A stretch of DNA of 16,992 nt, from assembly GCA_964436825.1 (NCBI GenBank), contig CAYTEO010000053.1, positions 1 to 16,992 on the forward strand, given 5' to 3'. Source of the DNA: CAYTEO01 sp964436825. GTDB taxonomy: Bacteria; Krumholzibacteriota; Krumholzibacteriia; LZORAL124-64-63. Below are positions 1-7,209 of the stretch, piece by piece; within the stretch, counting starts at the first letter, position 1, and the number at the start of each line of letters is the position of its first letter. Both the position numbers and the translations under genes were made by a program. The notes below the pieces were generated by a model. That model did not search any database, was not told where the DNA came from, and was given only the letters and a program-made list of their open reading frames with translations.

Positions 1-194
1 GCCAGGCGGCGATCGTCATCCGGGCTCGCGCGGTCCCCAGGATCGTCGTCGTGCCGGCCCCCCGGCCGGCGCGGGCGGTCTTCGTCACCACGCGTGCCCA
101 ACACCGGGTGCGGCGGGTCTGGATCCCCGGTCACTGGACCATCCGGCCGGGCTGCGGCCGCGTCTGGGTCCCTGGTCACTGGCGGCGCGTCTGA
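1..194 (+). CDS. C-terminal fragment of a WxPGHW-repeat protein (5' end outside the window)
   Basis: The frame whose codons start at position 3 is open from the window edge to TGA at 192-194, giving about 63 residues. The end of the peptide carries two copies of a short repeat, RVWIPGHW and RVWVPGHW, about 15 residues apart, followed by RRV and the stop. Repeats of the type W-x-P-G-H-W are known from small exported proteins of Gram-negative bacteria, usually annotated only as WxxGxW or YXWxPGHW repeat proteins; their function is unknown. The rest is rich in Arg, Val, Ala and Pro. The gene converges on the operon to its right, with a hairpin between them. The repeat and the clean stop make this frame credible, but the N-terminus is not visible. 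Confidence 0.6.
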   Translation, partial: QAAIVIRARAVPRIVVVPAPRPARAVFVTTRAQHRVRRVWIPGHWTIRPGCGRVWVPGHWRRV

Positions 195-214
195 CGCACC
201 CTACCGTGTCACGA

Positions 215-245
215 GGACGCCGGAGGTGCATCGCCTCCGGCGTCC
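215..245. terminator. Hairpin between convergent genes (12-bp perfect arms)
   Basis: GGACGCCGGAGG (215-226) pairs perfectly with CCTCCGGCGTCC (234-245) across a 7-nt loop. It lies 20 bp after the stop of the plus-strand gene and 27 bp beyond the stop of the minus-strand operon, so it can serve both. Neither side has a run of T; the plus side continues with CCCTTCCC. It is therefore not a textbook intrinsic terminator. It may act as a bidirectional RNA 3'-end stabiliser or a U-tract-less terminator. Confidence 0.6.
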
Positions 246-272
246 CCCTTCCCGCGATGACGAACGACGCGA

Positions 273-1217
273 TCAGTCGCCCCGGCGGGCGTGCTCCACG
301 CGGACGCTGACCGAGCCGTCCATCTCCGCCCGCAGATCCGGCCGCGCCTCGGCCTCGGTCTTGATCCAGTCGTCGGGCAGGATCATGGCGGCGGTCAGCT
401 CCTTCGCCACGACACGGGCCCGGGCCCGGGCCAGCTCCTCGGTCTCGGCCTGCACGACGACCTTCAGGGGCGCTGTGGGATGGTCCTGGCGGATCTGGTC
501 CGCGGCGCGGGTCAACCAGTCGTGCCCGCTGCGGCGCAGCTCCTCCCGGTCGCGGACGAAGACCTCGTCGCCGGTCAGGTCCAGTCGCCGCTCGTCGCTC
601 TCCATGTAGTCGACGGCCGGGATGCGGAAGCTGACGCCGGCATAGTTGTAGGTGTTCGTCCCCTCGTCGATGATCGTGAAGACGTAGCTGTAGGGGTATC
701 CCACCTGCAGCATTTCCCCGTTGTCGCCCCGGCCGTCCCAGGCGATCTTGCGGGGCGGCTTCCCCTTGCCGCGGAACGTCTTGAAGACGTCGCCACGGAA
801 ATCGGTGACCGCCAGTTCCCAGGAACGGACCTTGCGCCCGTAGGAGTTGTCCGGGTAGAAGGTCACCACCGGCGTCCCGGCCGGATCGGGAAGCCAGCAG
901 TGGGGGACCTGGTCGCTGGCCAGCCGGATGGGATTGTTCAGGAACGGTCCCAGTCCCTCGACGGGGCTGAGCGACAGGACCTGCTCGTCCATCCATGTCA
1001 CGTACGTGTCGATGACCGACGCGGACAGCGGCAGGATGAACGCGCTCTTGTGGATGTCCTGCTGGACCTGGTTCTCTGCTTCGACGACCATCTCCGGCAG
1101 GCCGGTGCTGCTGTCCTGGCGCACGTCCACGGCCGTTGCCGTGATCGCGCCCAGTCCCAGCAGCAGCACCGCCGCCAGCCCGGTCGTCACCCCCCTGAGA
1201 GCCCTGTTGTCATGCAT
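273..1217 (-). CDS. Secreted protein with FlgD-type Ig domain and degenerate OmpA-like C-terminus
   Basis: This is the last gene of the operon, 314 residues. Residues 1-29 look like a signal peptide (basic start, hydrophobic 13-27, ATA/V cleavage). Residues 30-110 are unassigned. Residues about 115-200 match an FlgD-type Ig domain, with the diagnostic IAWDGRGDNGEMLQVGYPYSY near 158-178 (Trp-Asp-Gly-Arg, then Gly-Tyr-Pro-Tyr). Residues about 212-308 have the outline of an OmpA/Pal domain: EVF near 218, a helix, a strand LKVVVQAET at 251-259, then ELARARARVVAKEL, which resembles the LSxRRAxxVxxxL helix. The glycine-rich peptidoglycan-binding loop of classical members is missing and the usual Thr-Asp reads Glu-Thr, so the peptidoglycan-binding claim is weak. 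A good AGGAGAG sits before the ATG at 1217, and the gap to tonB is 45 bp. Its place after a motor set recalls Pal in the Tol-Pal cluster (inference). Confidence 0.75.
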   Translation of the reverse strand: MHDNRALRGVTTGLAAVLLLGLGAITATAVDVRQDSSTGLPEMVVEAENQVQQDIHKSAFILPLSASVIDTYVTWMDEQVLSLSPVEGLGPFLNNPIRLASDQVPHCWLPDPAGTPVVTFYPDNSYGRKVRSWELAVTDFRGDVFKTFRGKGKPPRKIAWDGRGDNGEMLQVGYPYSYVFTIIDEGTNTYNYAGVSFRIPAVDYMESDERRLDLTGDEVFVRDREELRRSGHDWLTRAADQIRQDHPTAPLKVVVQAETEELARARARVVAKELTAAMILPDDWIKTEAEARPDLRAEMDGSVSVRVEHARRGD

Positions 1218-1262
1218 GGTGTCTCTCCTGGTCTCAGGTTATTCGCGATGTCGTGAGCCGTC

Positions 1263-2588
1263 TCAGCTCAGGCGGAAGACGATCGTGATCACCCCCCATT
1301 GCTCGACGCGCTTGTCCTGCGGCAGCGGCTCGAAGCGGAATTGGCGGATGGCGGCCAGCGCCGCCCGGTTCAGATCCTGGTGCGTCGACGCCTGCTGGAT
1401 GTAGACGTTGTCCTTGACGCGGCCGTCGGGAAGGACGGTGAAGTGGACGGCCACGACGCCTTCCCAGCCCTGCCGCCGCGCCCGTTCGCTGTAGATCGGC
1501 AGGACGCTCTTGACGACCTTGCGGCCGACGATCTGGCCGCTGATCGTCATCGAGACCCCCTTGCCGGACATGGCTTCCGACCCGGTCTCGGCCAGCTCCT
1601 GCTGCGGCGCGGTCTGGGGGGCCGTCTCGGCGATGCTCGCCGCCGACGGCGCCTCGGCCACGGCCGCCCGGCGTCCCTTCAGGGACGGCCGCGACGAGGG
1701 CAGGACGTTGCCGGGACCGTAGTCCAGCAGGGTCCGGCGGCCCTTGGTGTTGGCGGCCAGCTCGACCGGGGCGTCCACCGCGGCGGCCGGGCGGCGCTCC
1801 TTCCCCCTGGGCAGCAGGCTGGCCACGTCGCCCTTGTAGACCTCCTGCCCCGGCTCCAGTCGACCTCCGACCAGGGCGGCGTTGCCCCCCTCGACGCCGC
1901 CGGCGGGCAGCTCGAGGGCGAGGTTGCGGTTGCCGCCGCCGTGGCCGACCTCGAAGTCGACGTCGCTGAGGTCGAGCTTGCTCTTGCGCCCCACCAGCGC
2001 CTTGCCGGCCGTGGGCATCTGCTGGCGCGGCTGCCGCGAGGTCAGCTTCGGCGCGTCCAGATCGGCCGCCATCAGGTCCCGGTGCCGCAGGTTGCCGGTG
2101 TCGATGCCGGGAGCCGACACCTCGGCGAACCGCTTCGACTCCAGCCGGCGGGTCTGGACCTGCGCCAGCTCCCGCCGCTGGGCGGGGGTCAGGCGCGGCG
2201 CGTCCAGGTCGGCCACCTGCCGCGACTTGAGCACCGGCCGGGTGACCAGCTTGGGCAGGGACTGCAGCCGCGGACGGCTCCTCAGGGCCGGCTGGGGCAC
2301 CGGGGGCTCCGGCTCGGCGGTCTTGGCCTCCTGGACCGGTTCGGCCGGCTGCGGCTTGGGGACGACCTTGGGCTTGGTCTTCAGGCGGACCTTCTTGGCC
2401 ACGTCCTCGCCGTAGCGGGCCTCGATGTAGGCGATCTCGGTCAGCTCGTCGACGTGGTCCCGGACCGTCTCGGCCCCGGCCCGTAGCAGCAGGGAGATCA
2501 GCAGGAACAGGCCGGCGTGCACCAGGATGCTGAAGGTGAAGCCCCCGGTGGTGGCGGCGCGACGGCTGACGACCTGGCGCATCATCAT
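1263..2588 (-). CDS. TonB-family energy transducer
   Basis: A 441-residue inner-membrane anchored protein expected to carry proton-motive energy from an ExbB/ExbD complex across the periplasm. Residues 16-37 form one membrane helix containing Ser20-x3-His24, the SxxxH motif that TonB uses to contact the motor. Residues 65-100 are rich in Lys, Pro and Glu, as in TonB spacers. Residues 100-345 are a long low-complexity linker; within it ADLDAP(R/K)LT occurs twice, near 126 and 175. The C-terminal domain (about 355-441) is typical of TonB: YSERARRQGWEG, then VHFTVLPDGRV, then AALAAIRQFRFEPL, which corresponds to the common A..A...W.F.P pattern. The usual TonB length is 220-300, so the linker is unusually long. 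Three ATGs stand in a row (2588, 2585, 2582); the first overlaps the upstream exbD stop as ATGA, and GGGAGGGAG sits 4-10 nt before them. All three starts are possible. Confidence 0.9.
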   Translation of the reverse strand: MMMRQVVSRRAATTGGFTFSILVHAGLFLLISLLLRAGAETVRDHVDELTEIAYIEARYGEDVAKKVRLKTKPKVVPKPQPAEPVQEAKTAEPEPPVPQPALRSRPRLQSLPKLVTRPVLKSRQVADLDAPRLTPAQRRELAQVQTRRLESKRFAEVSAPGIDTGNLRHRDLMAADLDAPKLTSRQPRQQMPTAGKALVGRKSKLDLSDVDFEVGHGGGNRNLALELPAGGVEGGNAALVGGRLEPGQEVYKGDVASLLPRGKERRPAAAVDAPVELAANTKGRRTLLDYGPGNVLPSSRPSLKGRRAAVAEAPSAASIAETAPQTAPQQELAETGSEAMSGKGVSMTISGQIVGRKVVKSVLPIYSERARRQGWEGVVAVHFTVLPDGRVKDNVYIQQASTHQDLNRAALAAIRQFRFEPLPQDKRVEQWGVITIVFRLS

Positions 2589-2998
2589 GGGGCTCCCTCC
2601 CCTGCGGCGGCCTTCTTGTCCGTGGCGATGGCGATCCGCGGCGCCTTGGCCGCCTCCACCTGGGCGATCAGCCGTTCCACGTCCCCGTACAGCAGGTTGC
2701 GGTCGGCCTTGACGACGGCCACCGCATCGGGATTCTCCTCGAACAGCGGCAGCAGCGTCTCCCGCACCTGGTCCAGGGTGACCTCTTCCTCGCCGATGTA
2801 GATCTTCCCGTCGAGGGTGTAGGTGATCTCCGTCTTGTCGGTGTCGTCCATCTGGTGCGCCCTGGCCTCGGGCAGCGCCACGTCGTGGGGCGTCTCGCTC
2901 AGGAACGGCGAGATCATCATCAGGGTCAGCACGACCACCAGCGACACGTTGATGACGGGGACCACGTCCACCTTGCTGTTGTAGCGATAGACCTTCAT
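2585..2998 (-). CDS. ExbD/TolR-family protein, paralogue with Asp-to-Asn at the proton site
   Basis: A 137-residue single-pass membrane protein with a periplasmic domain. The N-terminal cytoplasmic stub is short; the membrane helix is about residues 12-31; the periplasmic ExbD domain follows to about 128 (GKIYIGEEEVTLDQ, then the VVKADRNLLYGDVERLIAQ motif that matches the usual 'i.aD....y..v..v'). In the family the helix starts I-N-V-T-P-x-x-D-V, where Asp carries protons. Here it reads V-D-V-V-P-V-I-N-V: Asp11 replaces the family Asn, and Asn17 (codon AAC, 2948-2950) replaces the essential Asp. The neighbouring paralogue is normal. The start ATG overlaps the upstream stop as ATGA, and its own stop overlaps the tonB start, so translation is probably coupled. 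It is likely a structural partner in a mixed ExbD dimer rather than the proton carrier (inference). Confidence 0.88.
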   Translation of the reverse strand: MKVYRYNSKVDVVPVINVSLVVVLTLMMISPFLSETPHDVALPEARAHQMDDTDKTEITYTLDGKIYIGEEEVTLDQVRETLLPLFEENPDAVAVVKADRNLLYGDVERLIAQVEAAKAPRIAIATDKKAAAGEGAP

Positions 2999-3435
2999 GA
3001 TCCCGCCCCCTCGCCGCGACGGTTCAGCAGCGCCAGACTCGTGGCTCCCGCCCCCTTGGCGGCGTCCATGACGTGGACGACATCGTTCAGCTTCACCAGG
3101 TCGCTGGGGACGATGACCACGGTCTTGTCCAGCCGTTGCTGGAGGCGCTCCCGCAGCACGGACTCGAGCTGGTCGGGGGTCACCGCATCGCCGTTGAGCT
3201 TCAGGCCCTCGGTGGTGACGGTCACCATCAGCAGCTCGTCCTTGTCGTCCTGCGGTCTGGTCGTGACGACCGTCTGGCTGGCGTCCGCGTGGGTGGCGTT
3301 GACCTGGATGCCGTTGCCCAGGATGGCCGGCATCGTGATCAGGAACACCACGATCAGCGTCGTCGTCACGTCGGCCAGCGGCGTGATGTTGGGATCGTTC
3401 TCCTCACGCATCGCCGATCGCTTCACACCCGGCAT
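2995..3435 (-). CDS. ExbD/TolR-family protein, canonical paralogue
   Basis: A 146-residue inner-membrane protein that should form the plug or rotor of a proton channel with the ExbB-type protein. Residues 14-24 read DPNITPLADVT, the standard N-x-T-P-x-x-D-V motif; Asp22 is the conserved proton-accepting residue. The membrane helix runs to about residue 38, followed by a periplasmic domain with VTTEGLKLNGDAVTPDQLESVL and VVIVPSDLVKLNDVVHVMDAAKGAG, which match ExbD periplasmic folds. The chosen ATG at 3433-3435 has AGGAGG overlapping the stop of exbB, 6 nt before it; an in-frame Met9 is less well placed. The 9-bp gap upstream and the ATGA overlap downstream indicate tight co-expression. Confidence 0.92.
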   Translation of the reverse strand: MPGVKRSAMREENDPNITPLADVTTTLIVVFLITMPAILGNGIQVNATHADASQTVVTTRPQDDKDELLMVTVTTEGLKLNGDAVTPDQLESVLRERLQQRLDKTVVIVPSDLVKLNDVVHVMDAAKGAGATSLALLNRRGEGAGS

Positions 3436-3444
3436 CGCGCCCTC

Positions 3445-4170
3445 CTACTGGCTGACGGTGACCGGCTGCTGGGCGACTTCGCTGGCGGCGTCGATCAGGG
3501 CGTCGACGTCCTGCACGCCCCGACCCGGTGTCCCGGCGGTGGTGCCGCCGTTGCGCTGCAGGCTGCCGAGCATCCCGAAGAACTCCTCGCGGACGTCCTC
3601 CAGCTCGATGATCCGGGTCCGGATGCGGCGGACGAAGAGGTTGAAGGCGACGGTGGCGATGACCGCGACGATGATGCCGGCGGCCGTGGTCAGCAGCGCC
3701 TCCGACACGCCCATGGCGACCACGGCGCTGCCGCCGGCCCCGGTGCGGGCGATGTCCGCGAAGGCGCGGATGATGCCGATGACGGTTCCGAGCAGGCCGA
3801 GCAGGGGAGCGATGTTGCTCATCGTGCCCAGGACACTCAGGTTCCGCTCCATCTCCACCTGCTCCACCTCGATGGCCGTGTTGAACCGCTGCTGCAGCTC
3901 GGCGCGGGGGAGCTCGAGGTGATCCAGGACCTGCGAGACGACGCGGGCCGCCGATCCCTTCTGCTGGCGGCACCAGGCCGCCACGGCGTCGGCGTCACCG
4001 GCGCGCAGGCGCTTGCCCAGCTCCTGCATGAAGCCGACGACATCGGTGCGCGTGCGCAGGAAGAAGAGCGCCCGCTCGATGGTGTAACCGACGGTGACGA
4101 TGGAGCAGAGCAGCAGCACGACCATCGTCGGCGAGGTCTTGAACAGTTCGATGAGCGACATTCCCAGCAT
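3445..4170 (-). CDS. MotA/TolQ/ExbB-family proton channel subunit
   Basis: An inner-membrane protein of about 241 residues that forms the pentameric stator around ExbD-type helices. There is a first membrane helix at about residues 14-35 (MVVLLLCSIVTVGYTIERA), a cytoplasmic segment, then the family core LGTMSNIAPLLGLLGTVIGI and SEALLTTAAGIIVAVIATVAFN. The residues matching the E. coli ExbB pore set are present: Thr in LLGTVIG (Thr148), Glu in SEALL (Glu176) and the second Thr of LLTTA (Thr181). The C-terminal 40 residues extend beyond the core and end in QPVTVSQ. A GTG at 4177-4179 is an alternative start, but AAGGA then lies almost against it. The ATG at 4168-4170 is better spaced (11 nt) and is used here. 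It follows the TPR gene by about 30 bp and precedes the first exbD by 9 bp. Confidence 0.93.
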   Translation of the reverse strand: MLGMSLIELFKTSPTMVVLLLCSIVTVGYTIERALFFLRTRTDVVGFMQELGKRLRAGDADAVAAWCRQQKGSAARVVSQVLDHLELPRAELQQRFNTAIEVEQVEMERNLSVLGTMSNIAPLLGLLGTVIGIIRAFADIARTGAGGSAVVAMGVSEALLTTAAGIIVAVIATVAFNLFVRRIRTRIIELEDVREEFFGMLGSLQRNGGTTAGTPGRGVQDVDALIDAASEVAQQPVTVSQ

Positions 4171-4200
4171 GGCGGTCACTGTCCTTCCGTGTTGTGCCGG

Positions 4201-7200
4201 TCAACGACCGGCGGCCTGTGCCTGGATCTCCTCGATGCGTCCCTGCGCCATGGCTGTCCACTCGGGCTTGCCGCCCGAGGCCACGATGCGGTTGTAGGCC
4301 TGCAGCGCCGAGTTCCAGTCCCCCTGCTTCTCGCTCAGCTCGCCGATCTGGACGAGGCTGGCGATCCGGTGGGGATCGGTCAGGTTCTTGCCGCTGGCCG
4401 ACAGCTCGTAGCTCTGCAGTGCGGCGGCCGGATCACCCAGCTTCTCGTGGCACTGGCCCATCAGGTACCCGAGCTCCTCGATGCTGGCCTCCCCCTTCTC
4501 CAGCGCCTGCTGGTAGTACTGCAGCGCGTGCTGGTAGTCCCCCAGCTCCTCCTGGTAGAGCCCGCCGATCTGGTAGGCCAGGCCCTGGGAGCGCTCGTGG
4601 TCGGGGAAGTCGGCCAGCAGCCGTTCCAGCACGCCGATGGCGGTGGGCCAGTCCTCCAGCGACTGGTAGCAGAGCGAGGCGTTGTAGAGGGCCAGGGGCG
4701 CGTACTCGCTGTCCGGCATCTTGTCGGCCAGACGCTCGTAGACCGCGGCGGCTTCCTCGTAGCGCTCCAGCTTGAACAGGACCGTCCCCTCGCGGAACCG
4801 CGCCAGCCCCACCAGGTCGTGATCGGGGTGGGTGGTGGCGAAGTTGCGGTACCCGGCCAGTGCCTGTTCGAGCTGGTTCATCCGGTAGTAGCTCTCCGCG
4901 AGATAGAACAGGGCCCCCGGCGCGCTCTCGCTGTCCGCGAAGTCGAGGGTGACCTTCTCGAACGCCTGCGCCGCTTCCTCGTACTTACCTTCGGCAAAAG
5001 CGTTTTGACCTTTAGTCCAGTAGTAGTCGGCGGCCAGGGGACTGTCCCCGTGGGTCGCGATGTACTGCTCCATGTCCTTGCCGCTGCGGTAGTAGGAGGA
5101 CTGGATGGCGAGCTGCGCGTCCTCGACCCGCGGATCGTCCGGGAACTGCCGGGTGAAGGCCTCGAAGGCCGCCACGGCGGCGTCGTCCCGCTGCAGGTTG
5201 TAGTAGCAGTTGGCCAGGCCGAAGGCGGCATCGGCGGCGTGCTTCCCGTGGGGGAACCGCTTGCCGAGCTGCTGGTAGGTGGCGATGGCGTCGTCGAACC
5301 TGCCGAGACCGAACTGGGTGTCGGCCAGCCGGTAGAGCGCCTCCTCCACCTGCGGGGCGTCGGGGAACTGCTGGACCAGCTGGCTCCAGGCGTCGACGGC
5401 GTTCTCGTAGTACTGCAGCCGGTAGAAGCAGTCGCCCTGGTTCAGCAGCGCGACGGGGGCGTCGGGACTGTCGGGGTTGTCCTGCAGGTAGCGGGTGAAG
5501 TGCTCCAGCGCCTCCTCGTACTTGTGCTGGTTGAAGTAGACCGAACCGATGGCCAGGGAGTTGCTGCTCTTCTCGCTGTCGGCGTTGCGCAGCTCGAGGA
5601 GGAACTTCTCCTGCTCCTGCATGGCCACGTCGTACTGGCCCAGCTGGCTGAGGCTGGCCACCAGCCCCTGCAGGCTGGCCGCCGCCACGTCGCTGCGCGG
5701 GTAGCCGGTCAGGACCATCCGGTACATGCCGCTGGCCTCGCGGTAGAGGCCCTGCGCGTAGTAGGCCTCGGCCAGGTCGTAGTAGGTCCGCGCCCGCCAG
5801 ACGCTGGGGGTGGGCAGCAGGCGGTTGGCCAGGAACCGGTAGTTGGTGATCAGCCGGTCGTACTGGCCGCGCTGGAAGTAGGTCTGGGTGGCCAGGAAGA
5901 GGGCGCGCTCCCCCTCCTCGGTGTTGACGTAGCGGTCCATGACGTTCTGGAAGTCCTGGACCGCCTGGTCGTACTCCTCCAGCTGGAGGTGGCTGTAGCC
6001 CTTGAGGATCTGGACCCGGGCGGCCAGCCGGTCGCCGGAGAAGCGATCCAGGAACTGCTGGGCCATCAGGATGGCCTGGGCGTAGTTGCCGTCCAGGGCG
6101 TAGGCGTAGACGATCTTGTGCAGGGCGGCGCTGGCCAGGTCCGTGTCGGCGGCGCCGCGGACGACCTCGGTGAAGGCGAACACGGCGTGGGAGATGCGCC
6201 CCAGCTCCATCCAGGCGTCACCCTCCAGGTAGCGGGCGGCGGGGACGACCGGATCGTCGGGCAGGTCCTCGACCAGTCGTTCCAGCTTGTGGATGCAGTC
6301 GTTGTACTGCCCCAACCGGTAGTCGGTGCAAGCCAGCTTGTAGCGGGCCATCGGCACGTACTTGCTGTCGGGAAAGCGGTCCAGGAAACGGTGGTAGCTG
6401 CGCTGGGCGATCTCGTACTGGCCGCTGCGGTAGAAGGCCTCGGCGATGCTGAACGAGACGTCGTCGTTCAGGGGACTGTCCGGGAACATCCGCTGGGCCT
6501 GGCGATAGCGCTGGATGGCCAGGATGTACTGGCCGTCGGCCTCCAGGCAACGGCCCAGGTAGTAGAGTCCCAGGTCCGTCTTGACGCCCTGGAAGTACTC
6601 GGCGGCCTCCTCGTAGTCGCCGCGGACGTAGGCGAACAGGCCGAGGACGAACTTCACCTGCGGCAGGTCCTGGTAGCCGGGATGGTCCTCCAGCAGGCGC
6701 TGGTAGGTCTTCTCCATCTCCCGCCACTGGAGCAGCGAGGCGTGGGCCTGGCCCTGCTCGAACAGGGCCTCCCCGGCCAGGTAGGTGTCACCGTACCGGT
6801 TCAGCAGCTCGGTGTAGACCTCCAGGGCGCGCCGGTACTCGCCCATGTTGAACAGGCACTCCCCCTGCCGGAGCAGGGCGCTGGCCTCCAGGTAGCGGGT
6901 CTTGCCCTTCTCCTTGCGGACCCGGTCGTACTCCTTCAGGGCCGCCTTGTAGTCGCCGTCCAGGAAGTAGCACTCGGCGGCCATGAAGCGGGCCCGGGCG
7001 GCCCGGCTGCTCTTGCCGTAGTGGCTCAGGTAGAGCCGGTACTGCTGGAGGGCCGCCGTCTTGTCACCTTCCTGGGAGAAGACCTCCCCCGCCGCCCGCC
7101 AGAGGGCCTCCTCGCTGGGAATCATCTCCTCCTTGTCACCGGCCCATCCCGCCGGTGCCGCCAGCAAGAGGATCAGCAACCACGGAACGAGAGCGCGCAG

Positions 7201-7209
7201 CTGTTTCAT
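4201..7209 (-). CDS. Large exported tetratricopeptide-repeat protein
   Basis: 1002 residues. Residues 1-23 are a signal peptide (MKQLRALVPW, hydrophobic core, AGWA before Gly24); there is no lipobox Cys, so a soluble periplasmic or peripheral membrane protein is expected. The rest is an almost unbroken array of TPR units of the YfgC/BamD/CpoB-like kind, recognisable by repeated phrases such as 'F.DSPLNDDVSFSIAEAFYRSGQYEIA' (about 240) and YNLQRDDAAVAAFEAF (about 680). Such solenoids act as protein scaffolds. The start ATG (7207-7209) overlaps the stop of the PorV-like gene as ATGA, with AGAGGA 7 nt before it; the open frame continues further upstream but only as a shadow of that gene. Its place between the barrel and the motor suggests it links outer-membrane and inner-membrane parts (inference). 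Residues 732-741 are written in codons unlike the rest of the gene. Confidence 0.9.
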   Translation of the reverse strand: MKQLRALVPWLLILLLAAPAGWAGDKEEMIPSEEALWRAAGEVFSQEGDKTAALQQYRLYLSHYGKSSRAARARFMAAECYFLDGDYKAALKEYDRVRKEKGKTRYLEASALLRQGECLFNMGEYRRALEVYTELLNRYGDTYLAGEALFEQGQAHASLLQWREMEKTYQRLLEDHPGYQDLPQVKFVLGLFAYVRGDYEEAAEYFQGVKTDLGLYYLGRCLEADGQYILAIQRYRQAQRMFPDSPLNDDVSFSIAEAFYRSGQYEIAQRSYHRFLDRFPDSKYVPMARYKLACTDYRLGQYNDCIHKLERLVEDLPDDPVVPAARYLEGDAWMELGRISHAVFAFTEVVRGAADTDLASAALHKIVYAYALDGNYAQAILMAQQFLDRFSGDRLAARVQILKGYSHLQLEEYDQAVQDFQNVMDRYVNTEEGERALFLATQTYFQRGQYDRLITNYRFLANRLLPTPSVWRARTYYDLAEAYYAQGLYREASGMYRMVLTGYPRSDVAAASLQGLVASLSQLGQYDVAMQEQEKFLLELRNADSEKSSNSLAIGSVYFNQHKYEEALEHFTRYLQDNPDSPDAPVALLNQGDCFYRLQYYENAVDAWSQLVQQFPDAPQVEEALYRLADTQFGLGRFDDAIATYQQLGKRFPHGKHAADAAFGLANCYYNLQRDDAAVAAFEAFTRQFPDDPRVEDAQLAIQSSYYRSGKDMEQYIATHGDSPLAADYYWTKGQNAFAEGKYEEAAQAFEKVTLDFADSESAPGALFYLAESYYRMNQLEQALAGYRNFATTHPDHDLVGLARFREGTVLFKLERYEEAAAVYERLADKMPDSEYAPLALYNASLCYQSLEDWPTAIGVLERLLADFPDHERSQGLAYQIGGLYQEELGDYQHALQYYQQALEKGEASIEELGYLMGQCHEKLGDPAAALQSYELSASGKNLTDPHRIASLVQIGELSEKQGDWNSALQAYNRIVASGGKPEWTAMAQGRIEEIQAQAAGR
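4987..5016 (-). other. AT-ending codon island inside the TPR gene
   Basis: Codons 732-741 (TKGQNAFAEG) read ACT AAA GGT CAA AAC, then GCT TTT GCC GAA GGT: eight of ten end in A or T. The surrounding gene uses almost only C- or G-ending codons (Lys AAG, Gln CAG, Phe TTC, Gly GGC). The peptide fits the TPR consensus and the frame is intact, so it is not a frameshift. The cause is unknown: local gene conversion, a rare-codon pause site and a nucleotide-level signal are all possible. Confidence 0.55.

Noticed and set aside
1218..1262. Possible internal promoter or terminator in the 45-bp gap between tonB and the last gene
   Set aside because: Only a ribosome site (AGGAGAG) and a 4-bp trivial palindrome were seen; nothing supports a separate transcription unit.
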